Shown here piece by piece: positions 7,128 through 15,391 of a stretch of 64,000 nt of DNA. The notes beneath the pieces are model-generated. The model was not told the DNA's origin and searched no databases. It saw only the letters and a program-made list of their open reading frames with translations. Every line of letters starts with the position of its first letter. Within the stretch, counting starts at the first letter, position 1. Made by a program: the position numbers and the translations under genes. The stretch is from Nibribacter koreensis (GTDB lineage: Bacteria > Bacteroidota > Bacteroidia > Cytophagales > Hymenobacteraceae). The stretch covers positions 1,178,001-1,242,000 of the forward strand of contig NZ_BAABGX010000001.1 in NCBI RefSeq assembly GCF_039541795.1. Direction: 5' to 3'.

Positions 7128-10100
7128 TTACTTGGCAATCATCATTCTGCGGGTGTCGCTCAAGCCATTGGAGGTCAATTTGTAGTAGTATAGTCCACCA
7201 GGCAAAGTTGTATTGAATTCTACCTGGTACTTGCCTGCCTGTTTTTGCTGGTTAAGGACGGTGGCCACTTTAACACCCATTGCGTTGTAAACTTCAATGA
7301 TTACCAGGCCGGCCTTTTTTACTTCAAAAGGAATGCTGGTTTTGCCATAAAGCGGGTTAGGATAATTCTGACCTAGACTGAACGTGGCGTTGCGCAAGGT
7401 TTCCTTATTTACACCGGTGACCACATAGGCAGGTACTTCGGGCATCCAGTCAAAGGCATAGCTAGGGTGTGTCTCTTTCTTGAAGATGTTGACCACGGTG
7501 TGCTCAGCGGCTTCTTGCGCGGTCAACATTCTGGAGATACTGCTTCTGTTGGTAGTCACGGCGCCAGGACCAGAGTTGTTATACTCCCCGTACAAAGCAG
7601 GCGGTACGTTCCAGGCATCCCAGCCGGCTGGATTCAAGGTAGCTGGCAAAGAACTGCCAATGAAGACGGTTCTAGGTGCCGCCTGCCATGGCCTGCCCAG
7701 GTAGAAGTTGGTGATAGGATTGTTGTCAAAGCCTAACTCTTTGGAAGAGACAGCAGAATTCAAGAAGACAAACCCGAACTTGGTATTAGCTTCTGTAGAG
7801 GCGGCCGTGACCACTCCCCCGTTTCTATTCACCTTTAAGGTACAGTTGTCAAACACTACCACCTGGCGCCCGAAGATAAAGTCCACAGACCCCTCCAGGT
7901 AGCAGTCCTTCATGTACACGCGGCCTACTACTCTCCCGCCCCAGGCGTAATAAGTGTCTTGATAGCCTGTAATGCGACAGTTATAATACGCCTGGCGGTC
8001 ACCGTTGGTGCGCAAGGCCACAGCCTGCTGGTTACCTACAGACCCATCGTTTACCACGGTGTTCTGAAAGGTGATGTTGATGGCCGTGAAATCATCTGCG
8101 TCAATGGCCACGCTGTACGAGCCTGAGGTACCCAGGTTGTTTTTGCCGGCGTAGTCATCATAGGTCAGGATGGTGGTCAACGGATTCTCCCCCTTCAAGA
8201 TGACATTCACCTTGTTGCTGGCCAGCAATAGTTTCTCATAATAGGTGCCCGGCTTTACCAAAATGGTGTACTTGCCGGTATAGTTGGCAGGAACGGCATC
8301 AAAGGCGGCCTGCACGGTGGTATAGTCACCAGTACCGTCTTTGGCTACTACCTTGGTTACATCTGGGGCCTGCTCTTGCGTGGTGAAGGTAACTTCTGGA
8401 CCATAGGCAGTCCCTACGCTGTTGGTGGCATAAGCGCGCACATGATAGCTGGTCTTCTCAGCTAAGCCGTACATAAAGCTTTTAAAGCTTCCCAAGCCGG
8501 TTCCATCTGTGGTTTTATTGTCAGTCAAGGTAGGAGTGCCGGTGGTGTTCCAGACAACGCCTCTGGCCGTCACATCTGCCCCGCCCCAGGCGGTGACATT
8601 ACCGCCTATCTCAGCGGACTTCACCAAAACATTGGCTACTGCGGCTGTGGTCACCGTGGGCACCACCAATTCCTGTAGGGTGGTAAACTCTACCAGGTCT
8701 CCATAGGCCGTCCCGGCAGAATTGGTCGCGAAGGCTCTGGCAAAGTATTTTGTATTAACCGACAAACCCGTCAGTTCAGCGGTAAAGGAACCAGAACCTG
8801 CACCGCTTTCTTTCTTGGCGTCTGTTATGGATGGGTTTTCTCCGGTGCCATATACCATGCCACGGGCGGTAACCGGTGCTCCTCCGTCACTAGAGATGGT
8901 CCCGCTTAGCGTAGCCGAAGTGGTAGAGATTCTGGTAATGGCCGTAGCCGTCGTCACCGTAGGAGGATCAATGGTTACCCCTAACGCAGATCCAGAAATG
9001 GTCACGTTGGATACGGCCACCAGTTTAGCCCAGCCCTCGGCGTTCTTGTTATGCGGATAGATTCTCAGGTAGAACGTCTCACCTGAATTAACGGTCTCTG
9101 CCAAATCCACACTAATGGGCTCCAGTTTGTTGCCCACCAAATCACGGTCTGCCACCAAAACGGTACGGTTAGCAAATGTAGGGTCCTTTGAATAATAGAT
9201 GGCCGCTCTAAGATTAGAGGAATACCAACCGCCAATGTACAAGGACACGTTGCTCACGTTAAACGTGGCTCCCGTCTTGGGTGACACCGCATATTGGAAG
9301 TAAAGCGCCTCTACTGGGTTGGGCTCGGCTTGCCAGTCCTGAGAGACGGTCTGAATGGCGGCCGCGCTCAGGTTCTGGTTGGTGTCTGTGGTAGGCAGGT
9401 CCGTTTTGCCATAATACTTCATGGCGGTGCTGTAGGTTGGCCCCTGGCCTAACAAACCGCCGGTAATGGAATAGGTCTCATCACTGGCCCACACAATGGA
9501 GGATGGCACAGCGGTGGCCTCGGTCTCACCAGAAATCACTACGTCTTGCAGGGTCAGGTACTTGCCGGTGGCGACCGCACCTTGGTTATGGTACCAGGGA
9601 TAGAATCTCAGGAACAGACTGTCGCCTTCAGGTACTGCCAGTGAAAGCCCAGCCGCAGTGACCGGTGTCAAAGCCGTGGAAGGAACCGCATTGTCTACCC
9701 CGCCGCTTCCGTTGTCAATCATGGTAGCAGTTTTAAAGGAGCGGTCTGTAGAATAGAACACTTTCACTCGCATGGCGTTTCCGCCCGCAGAGGCCAGTTT
9801 GTACGCAATGGATTTTACGGTAAGGATATTGCTGGCATTGGGAGCTATGGCAAACTGAACGTACGTGCCCGCAATGGTATCTGTCTGAGTAGCAGGCCAC
9901 GTGTTGCCCACAATGCGCAAACGCTGGCTATTGCCCAAGCCGGTGTATTGGTTTATTTCCAGGTTTTTAAGACGCTCCTTAGAACCAGACACCTGGCCTG
10001 CGGTAGCCACCTCTAAGCCTGTCCCCCCGGCCCCCGGGTTAGTCAAGGCCCAAGTGGCCGAAGCCGCCGTCTGCGCAAGGGCAAAATTGAATGAGCACGC

Positions 10101-10142
10101 CAACACCAGCATAGCTCCTAACAGAAAGTAGATTTTCTTCAT
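7128..10142 (-). CDS. Secreted multidomain CE8 pectin methylesterase with T9SS sorting domain
   Basis: Removes methyl esters from homogalacturonan outside the cell. The 1004-residue protein has a signal peptide (1-23), two tandem homologous beta-modules of about 180 residues (about 28-215 and 216-390), two fibronectin type III-like modules (about 395-490 and 495-590), the CE8 beta-helix (about 597-905) and a C-terminal sorting domain from NYPNPLYG (about 925-1004) for type IX export. CE8 catalytic motifs are intact: GYQDTYY near 727, VDFIFGR near 752 and LGRPW near 823. A simple bacterial CE8 is about 320 residues, so two thirds of the chain is accessory. A LacI-type operator lies about 225 bp upstream. 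Confidence 0.95.
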   Translation of the reverse strand: MKKIYFLLGAMLVLACSFNFALAQTAASATWALTNPGAGGTGLEVATAGQVSGSKERLKNLEINQYTGLGNSQRLRIVGNTWPATQTDTIAGTYVQFAIAPNASNILTVKSIAYKLASAGGNAMRVKVFYSTDRSFKTATMIDNGSGGVDNAVPSTALTPVTAAGLSLAVPEGDSLFLRFYPWYHNQGAVATGKYLTLQDVVISGETEATAVPSSIVWASDETYSITGGLLGQGPTYSTAMKYYGKTDLPTTDTNQNLSAAAIQTVSQDWQAEPNPVEALYFQYAVSPKTGATFNVSNVSLYIGGWYSSNLRAAIYYSKDPTFANRTVLVADRDLVGNKLEPISVDLAETVNSGETFYLRIYPHNKNAEGWAKLVAVSNVTISGSALGVTIDPPTVTTATAITRISTTSATLSGTISSDGGAPVTARGMVYGTGENPSITDAKKESGAGSGSFTAELTGLSVNTKYFARAFATNSAGTAYGDLVEFTTLQELVVPTVTTAAVANVLVKSAEIGGNVTAWGGADVTARGVVWNTTGTPTLTDNKTTDGTGLGSFKSFMYGLAEKTSYHVRAYATNSVGTAYGPEVTFTTQEQAPDVTKVVAKDGTGDYTTVQAAFDAVPANYTGKYTILVKPGTYYEKLLLASNKVNVILKGENPLTTILTYDDYAGKNNLGTSGSYSVAIDADDFTAINITFQNTVVNDGSVGNQQAVALRTNGDRQAYYNCRITGYQDTYYAWGGRVVGRVYMKDCYLEGSVDFIFGRQVVVFDNCTLKVNRNGGVVTAASTEANTKFGFVFLNSAVSSKELGFDNNPITNFYLGRPWQAAPRTVFIGSSLPATLNPAGWDAWNVPPALYGEYNNSGPGAVTTNRSSISRMLTAQEAAEHTVVNIFKKETHPSYAFDWMPEVPAYVVTGVNKETLRNATFSLGQNYPNPLYGKTSIPFEVKKAGLVIIEVYNAMGVKVATVLNQQKQAGKYQVEFNTTLPGGLYYYKLTSNGLSDTRRMMIAK

Positions 10143-10801
10143 AGAAAACAGATTAAGGTATAACAGAAGGACTTATTTTGAATTTGATCGAACCTAAAAC
10201 TTGACCCTTTCCTTGGGCCTAGTGGATACACCAGTTTACCACTAAGTATTGCTAAGGCGGATTATTAGTTGAGGTGCCTCTTTCAAAGGGAACCGCTTTC
10301 CAACCCAAGAAAACTATTTACCTTCTTAAGCTGAAATTACTCCTGTAATTTATCATTATAACAAGAGCAATCGATTGCACATTACTTCCGAAATTAAGGC
10401 AGTTTTACCTGCCTTTCTTATATATCTTATTAATGCGTTCTAAGATTCAATTCCTTATTTTAAATCTATTTGTTAATTCTTAAAAATGCAATAGATTACC
10501 TTGATAGTTTTTATCGAAATACTAATTTTTTAGTAGCACATTTAGCAAATCTTAAAATTTTAGATTAGAAGAAAAGCATCTCCACTGGTTTCACAAGAAT
10601 TGTAATTAATGTAGTCGGGCAAAATCGTATAACCCTAAACTGGCATCCTCCTTTTCAGTGAAATCTATACCTCTCATCATTCCACTTATAGAAGCTAGAT
10701 TTAGCATCTCTGATTTTAAAATGCCTATTTCTGCAGCCGCCAAAAAAAGACACATTTCAACGATTTAAAATGGGCGTACCATCATTTCATTTCCATTTAT
10801 A
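10143..10801. promoter_or_regulatory. 660-bp regulatory gap upstream of the CE8-T9SS gene
   Basis: No credible gene lies here. The right two thirds are strongly AT-rich. The gap holds the LacI-type operator at 10365-10383 and, on the minus strand just upstream of it, a -7-like word TAATTTCG (10389-10396, one mismatch to TAnnTTTG). Transcription from there would leave a leader of about 240 nt before the CE8 start codon. The remainder up to palindrome copy 4 shows no further structure I can name. Confidence 0.5.
10365..10383. promoter_or_regulatory. LacI-type operator upstream of the CE8-T9SS/PL1-T9SS pair
   Basis: GAGCAATCGATTGCACATT holds the same perfect 12-bp palindrome as the site at 3558. 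It covers the expected transcription start of the minus-strand unit 10142-4685, just downstream of a weak -7-like word, a position suited to repression. Confidence 0.7.
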
Positions 10802-10855
10802 ACGCCTCTCGTTTTTGGCCTGTTTTCATCTAAACAGGCCAAAAACGAGAGGCGT
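10802..10855. repeat. Intergenic palindrome copy 4
   Basis: The longest stem: perfect 24-bp arms around TCATCT, with outer stem ACGCCTCTCG/CGAGAGGCGT. It lies 20 bp after the stop of the CE12 gene on the minus strand and probably ends the long susC-to-CE12 transcript. Confidence 0.92.
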
Positions 10856-10875
10856 CAATCCTGTACAATTTGCCT

Positions 10876-11673
10876 TTATTGTTTAGGCAATGCCTTCATC
10901 CCTTGAAACACCAGTCTGGCTACCTCCTGGGCGCCGGCCGGTAAAAAGTGGGTATTGTCCTTCTGGCCTTCGGGGTAGTTCTTGTATTTGCCCGACTCAA
11001 AGTTCATGAAGTAGGTGGTGGTCACATAGGGTTCGCCCTTAGCCGAGAAAGAGTCAATGGACAGTTGCTGCAGGTCAATCAAGAGCACGTTCAACTCCTT
11101 GGCCACGTCTTTGACTGCCTGTGGGTACTCGCCGTGCACGTTACCAATCTTCCCGTCCTTCCAAGGGTAGTTGCGGGTTACCGGCGTGAGCAGGATAGGC
11201 ACCGTTCCTTTTTCTCTCGCCTGATTCACGTACAGGCGCAGGTATTCTTTGTAGCCCTGTATGTTCACGTACCGCTCCGGTTTATTTTCGGCGGCGTCAT
11301 TATGCCCAAACTGAATCATCACCACATCCCCTTTCTTCAGTTCTTTGGTCACTTTGGTCCAGCGACCTTCTTCAAAGAAGGTACGAGTGCTTCTGCCGCC
11401 GCGGGCCTTGTCCAACACCTGCACGCTGTCTGCTTTGAACAGGTGCTTTAATTGGGCCAGACTGTCTTTGCGCATGAACGGCTGAAATACCTGTCCCCAG
11501 CCCATAATGGGATAGCGCTTGTTTATGTAGTCCTCGCCGTCATAATCAGAATAATCGGCCATGGTAGAGTCACCAATCAGGTAAATTCTAACAATTTTCT
11601 TTTTGACAGGGGCAAACGCAGTGGCTCCTAAGGTGAAGAACAACAGCAACAGCAGTACAGATTTCTTAAGCAT
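10876..11673 (-). CDS. Rhamnogalacturonan acetylesterase-like SGNH hydrolase (CE12)
   Basis: Pectin deacetylase of 265 residues. The start at 11673 gives a clean signal peptide (MLKKS then a long Leu run, cleaved after TAFA); the frame extends 12 residues further without improving it. SGNH blocks: GDSTMAD near residue 35, RGGRSTRTFFEE near residue 91, GHND near residue 118, and DNTHFLPAGA near residue 242. It follows the GH28 gene by 78 bp with no palindrome between them, so the two are probably cotranscribed; acetyl removal would open sites for the polygalacturonase. It is the second CE12 in the window (other at 2194), which suggests different acetylation sites or cell locations. Confidence 0.9.
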   Translation of the reverse strand: MLKKSVLLLLLFFTLGATAFAPVKKKIVRIYLIGDSTMADYSDYDGEDYINKRYPIMGWGQVFQPFMRKDSLAQLKHLFKADSVQVLDKARGGRSTRTFFEEGRWTKVTKELKKGDVVMIQFGHNDAAENKPERYVNIQGYKEYLRLYVNQAREKGTVPILLTPVTRNYPWKDGKIGNVHGEYPQAVKDVAKELNVLLIDLQQLSIDSFSAKGEPYVTTTYFMNFESGKYKNYPEGQKDNTHFLPAGAQEVARLVFQGMKALPKQ

Positions 11674-11751
11674 AAAAGGGGAAGGTTTAGTAATAGACAA
11701 TTGAACCAAGAGAGGAGAAAGTGCCCTATACCTTTCCCTCTCTTACCTGGC

Positions 11752-13512
11752 TTATTTTATGGAAACAGCGGTTTTCCCGAGGTCTTTTCCTTTAGAAATT
11801 TGAGAAGCCGTGTTAGTAAAGTCCTTGTTGTTTAGCTTCACGTTCTGAGTCAAAGGACCTAGCACGCGTACCACCGGCTCTTTGGTGTCATTGTAGGTAA
11901 GGCCTTCTACAGTCACGTTTTTGCTGTTGTAGATGGTCAAGGCTGGTCCTTTTTCAGTGATGACCTTCACGTTCTTCAAAGTTATTCCCGTAGCATCTAC
12001 CGCCGAAATGCCGCGCGTGGCCTTCAGGTAAGCATTCTCAATGTTCACGTTCTGCAGGTTCATTTCTGGTAAACCTTGCAAAGCCACCGCCTCTGCCGCA
12101 CCCGACACGGTAATGTTGCGCATCCAGATGTTCTTGAACGAAGGGGTTTCTTCCGTCACGGGCACCAGCTTCTCTACGCGGGCCTCGTCACTGGCGCGCT
12201 GGTCTTCTTCCAGCACAGGGCTGTTGCCGCCATAGAACAAATTAAAGCTAATGGCCTGGGTTGGAATGTTAATCATGTCTATGTTGGAGATCCAGATGTT
12301 CTCCACCACGCCGCCTCTGCCGCGCGTGCTTTTAAAACGCAAGCCAATGTCGGTGCCCATGAACGTACAGTTAGACACGTGGATATTGCGCACGCCACTG
12401 CTCATCTCACTGCCTACTACAAAGCCACCATGACCATGGTACACCACGTTGTTTTTCACTACCACGTTCTCGGTAGGCACGCCTCTATCCCGGCCGTCTT
12501 TATCCTTTCCAGATTTAAAGCAGATAGCGTCATCGCCTACGTCAAAGGTGTTGTTGTACACCAAGGCATTTTTGCAGGATTCTAAATCCAGGCCGTCGCC
12601 GTTCTGGGAGTACCATGGGTTGCGCACGTTCAGGTTCCGGATGATGACGTCCTGGCACATGAGCGGGTGCAGGTTCCAGGCCGGTGAGTTCTGGAAAGTA
12701 GGCCCGTCTAGTAATACTGTTTTGCAATTGATAAAGCTCAGTAAAACCGGACGAAGATAATCCTTGATGGCCTCAAACTCGGCGCGGGTTTTCAGGTCCG
12801 GCACGTTGAAGTTACTGCCCTGGGTATCGCCTTTCAAGGCATTTGCCGAAGGATACCACATATCACCTTTGGCATTGAGAACGCCAGTTTTGGTGAGTTT
12901 CTGCCACTGGGCAGTGGTCATCTTGCTTTTCTTAACCGGGCGCCAGGCATCTCCGTTTCCGTCAAACGTCCCCGAGCCGGTAATGGCAATGTTGGTTAAG
13001 TCTCTACCGGAGATAGGCGATTGAGTACGGTAGGTGTTCAGCCCTTCAAAGCTGGTTTCCACCACCGGGTAGTCGTCAAAATCTTTGCTGAAGATGATCA
13101 TGGATCCGGCCTCGGCGTGCAGGTTGATGTTGCTCTTCATCACGATAGGGCCCGTCAACCACAAGCCGCGCGGAATCACCACCGTTCCCCCGCCTTTGGC
13201 CGCCACGTCATTGATGGCCTGCTCAAACGCCTTGGTGTTTTTGGTAATTCCGTCGGCCACCGCGCCGTATTTGGTGATGCTTACGCGGTAGTCAGGAAAC
13301 TTGGTCTCTTTCACGCGCGGCATGTTAAACTCAATGTTCTCATACATTTGGTCCACAGACGTAATGCCCTGACCGTACCCAGAAGTAGCCGAAGCATTTG
13401 CCGAAGCACCACCAGAAGTGGCCCTAGAAGCGGTTTGACGCTGACACGAGAACTGGAATACTCCTGCCACAGTCAAGGCCAACAGTAAGTTAGATTTAAG
13501 CGAACTCTTCAT
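11752..13512 (-). CDS. GH28 polygalacturonase
   Basis: Hydrolyses alpha-1,4-galacturonan, probably as an exo-enzyme on oligogalacturonides, outside the cytoplasm. The start at 13512 (MKSSLKSNL) yields a signal peptide ending FQFSC, a weak lipobox, and a 586-residue product; the frame reaches 13554 but that extension overlaps palindrome copy 5. GH28 motifs are complete: NGDGLDLES near residue 307, GDDAICFKSGKD near 330, GHGGFVVGSE near 361 and RFKSTRGRGG near 397, supplying the three Asp and the His/Arg/Lys substrate residues. Length exceeds the 370-450 of simple GH28 through an N-terminal strand region. It is followed closely by CE12. Confidence 0.94.
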   Translation of the reverse strand: MKSSLKSNLLLALTVAGVFQFSCQRQTASRATSGGASANASATSGYGQGITSVDQMYENIEFNMPRVKETKFPDYRVSITKYGAVADGITKNTKAFEQAINDVAAKGGGTVVIPRGLWLTGPIVMKSNINLHAEAGSMIIFSKDFDDYPVVETSFEGLNTYRTQSPISGRDLTNIAITGSGTFDGNGDAWRPVKKSKMTTAQWQKLTKTGVLNAKGDMWYPSANALKGDTQGSNFNVPDLKTRAEFEAIKDYLRPVLLSFINCKTVLLDGPTFQNSPAWNLHPLMCQDVIIRNLNVRNPWYSQNGDGLDLESCKNALVYNNTFDVGDDAICFKSGKDKDGRDRGVPTENVVVKNNVVYHGHGGFVVGSEMSSGVRNIHVSNCTFMGTDIGLRFKSTRGRGGVVENIWISNIDMINIPTQAISFNLFYGGNSPVLEEDQRASDEARVEKLVPVTEETPSFKNIWMRNITVSGAAEAVALQGLPEMNLQNVNIENAYLKATRGISAVDATGITLKNVKVITEKGPALTIYNSKNVTVEGLTYNDTKEPVVRVLGPLTQNVKLNNKDFTNTASQISKGKDLGKTAVSIK

Positions 13513-13550
13513 ATAAAAGCTTTTCATTAATTCCTGTAAGTTTTGGTTTG

Positions 13551-13598
13551 GCATCCGTTTTTTGCCTTTTTTCTGGAAAAGAGGTCAAAAACGGATGC
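13551..13598. repeat. Intergenic palindrome copy 5
   Basis: Outer stem GCATCCG/CGGATGC is perfect while the inner core has drifted (TTTGCC against GGTCAAA). Its edge touches the last base of the GH43 stop codon, and only 38 bp separate it from the GH28 start, too little for a separate promoter. Confidence 0.85.
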
Positions 13599-15256
13599 TA
13601 TTTAGTAATCCTGAACCAATCAAAATCGGCGTAGCCAGAATCATTGGTTTTGTCTTGTCTAAGCGCAAAAATGCCCACCTTAGCCCCTATCCAACGACCG
13701 GGCACGGCCGTAAAAGTCTCTCCTACTTCTTTAAAGTTTTGCCCGTCCTGGCTGTAGCTGAAACGGCATTGCGCGCCTTTGCTCACCTTCACTTGCAGGT
13801 ATACTTCCTGCCCGTTGATTTTGCCTAAGTTCTGCTCTTTCTCACGGGTGCCTTTGTCGGCTTTTTGCGCGGTGTTGTACGTCAAATACAGTCCGTCTTT
13901 CTGGCTCACCAAGGATAGGTGCGCATAATCGGCACCCATGGTCACCAAGCCGGTCCGCTCGTTCTGCAACTTGGCATTTGGCGTGAATTTAACTTTGGTG
14001 GTCACCGTGAATGCCTCTCCCGGAAACTTCTGCAACAGCAGGTTGGGTACGTCCCAAAGGTTCTTGCCGCCCTCGGGCATTTGGTCTGTGAACAGGCGCA
14101 GAAAACCCCGGTTAGTAGGGAATGCCCAGGTAGTTTTGGGGTTGGCGTGCCATTGCCATTGCAGGCCCAGTTGGTGGCCGTTAAACTCATCCGACTCGGC
14201 TGGCGTCATGACGGGTTGGTTTTTCCCCACGTTCGGTTTTTGGTAGGTAAGGACCGGCTGGCCTTTTCCGTCGCCGTCAGGGTCTTCGCCAATCACCGGC
14301 CAGTCGTTTACCCATTTCATAGGCTGCAGGTGCATCACACGCCCATAAGCTTCTTTGTCCTGGAAATGCAGAAACCAGTCCTCACCAGATTTGGTGTCTA
14401 CCCACGCGCCCTGGTGCGGACCATTGATAGGTGATTTGCCTTGGTCCATAACAATCTTCTCCTCAAAAGGGCCATAGATGTTCTTAGAACGCAAGACCAG
14501 TTGCCAGCCCGTGGCCACGCCGCCCGCCGGCGCGAAGATATAGTAATAGCCGTTCCGCTTATAGAACTTAGGACCTTCCACGGTTGGGTGATTGTCATGG
14601 CCGTCAAAGACCATTACGCCCTCGTCTAGGACCTTAGTGCCTTCTGGGTTCATGCGGTTGACGGTGAGCACACTCTTGATGCCGGCCCTACTTCCTGCCC
14701 AGCCATGCACCAAATACGCTTGACCATCTTCATCCCACAACGGACACGCATCTATCAGGCCTTTGCCCGGCATCACCAGTACAGGCTCTTCCCATCTGCC
14801 CGCCGGGTTCTTGGTCTTGACCATGTACACCCCGAAGTCAGGGTCGCCCCAATAGATGTAGAACTCGCCTTTGTGGTACCGGATGGATGGTGCCCAAACA
14901 CCGTTGCCGTGCTGGGGTTTGGCAAAATGCTCAAACGGTGGAAGACGGTCTAGGGCGTACCCAATAATTTGCCAGTTCACGAGATCCTTGGAATGCAAAA
15001 TCTGCAAACCCGGAATGGCATTGAAACTGGACGAAGTCATGTAATAATCATCGCCCACGCGGCACACGTCCGGATCAGAATAATCAGCGTCTAGCACCGG
15101 GTTCTGGTACCGGCCGTTGCCCATATCTGAAACCCATACTTTGGAAGTTTCTGTTGGCAGAACTGTAGGAGCAGAAGCCGTTGGAGCCGAGGTTTTCTCT
15201 GCTTGACAGGAAACCAATAAAAGCAATGCTATTAGGGGATGGTAATAGGTGCGCAT
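13598..15256 (-). CDS. GH43 family glycosidase lipoprotein
   Basis: Probably an alpha-L-arabinofuranosidase or arabinanase/xylosidase acting on pectin side chains. The 552-residue protein begins with a lipoprotein signal (LLLLVSC, Cys near residue 17). The five-bladed propeller residues are visible: base Asp in DADYSDPDV near residue 60, the transition-state Asp in DACPLWDEDG near 170, and the acid Glu in VEGPKFYK near 227. A C-terminal beta-sandwich (about 350-550) matches the concanavalin-like domain common in GH43. It is the only side-chain glycosidase of the locus; no GH78 or GH2-type enzyme is present, so the target is mainly homogalacturonan with arabinan decoration. Subfamily is not decided here. 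Confidence 0.88.
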   Translation of the reverse strand: MRTYYHPLIALLLLVSCQAEKTSAPTASAPTVLPTETSKVWVSDMGNGRYQNPVLDADYSDPDVCRVGDDYYMTSSSFNAIPGLQILHSKDLVNWQIIGYALDRLPPFEHFAKPQHGNGVWAPSIRYHKGEFYIYWGDPDFGVYMVKTKNPAGRWEEPVLVMPGKGLIDACPLWDEDGQAYLVHGWAGSRAGIKSVLTVNRMNPEGTKVLDEGVMVFDGHDNHPTVEGPKFYKRNGYYYIFAPAGGVATGWQLVLRSKNIYGPFEEKIVMDQGKSPINGPHQGAWVDTKSGEDWFLHFQDKEAYGRVMHLQPMKWVNDWPVIGEDPDGDGKGQPVLTYQKPNVGKNQPVMTPAESDEFNGHQLGLQWQWHANPKTTWAFPTNRGFLRLFTDQMPEGGKNLWDVPNLLLQKFPGEAFTVTTKVKFTPNAKLQNERTGLVTMGADYAHLSLVSQKDGLYLTYNTAQKADKGTREKEQNLGKINGQEVYLQVKVSKGAQCRFSYSQDGQNFKEVGETFTAVPGRWIGAKVGIFALRQDKTNDSGYADFDWFRITK

Positions 15257-15340
15257 ATTGTTTTTTGGTAAAATCCTTTCTTTCAGATGCCAGCATTTTC
15301 TACTGATGTATCTAAAGAAACTTCCCAGTCTGCCCAGCTT

Positions 15341-15381
15341 CCATTTTTAGCCTGTTTTCTGGAAATCAGGCCAAAAAATGG
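15341..15381. repeat. Intergenic palindrome copy 6
   Basis: Arms CCATTTTT-AGCC and GGCCAAAAAATGG pair with a one-base bulge and a mismatch. It lies 10 bp beyond the PL1-T9SS stop and 84 bp before the GH43 start. Confidence 0.85.
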
Positions 15382-15391
15382 TTTAAGTTTT

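Noticed and set aside
12076..13488. Long plus-strand open frames opposite GH28
   Set aside because: Antisense shadows of a GH28 gene with complete catalytic motifs.
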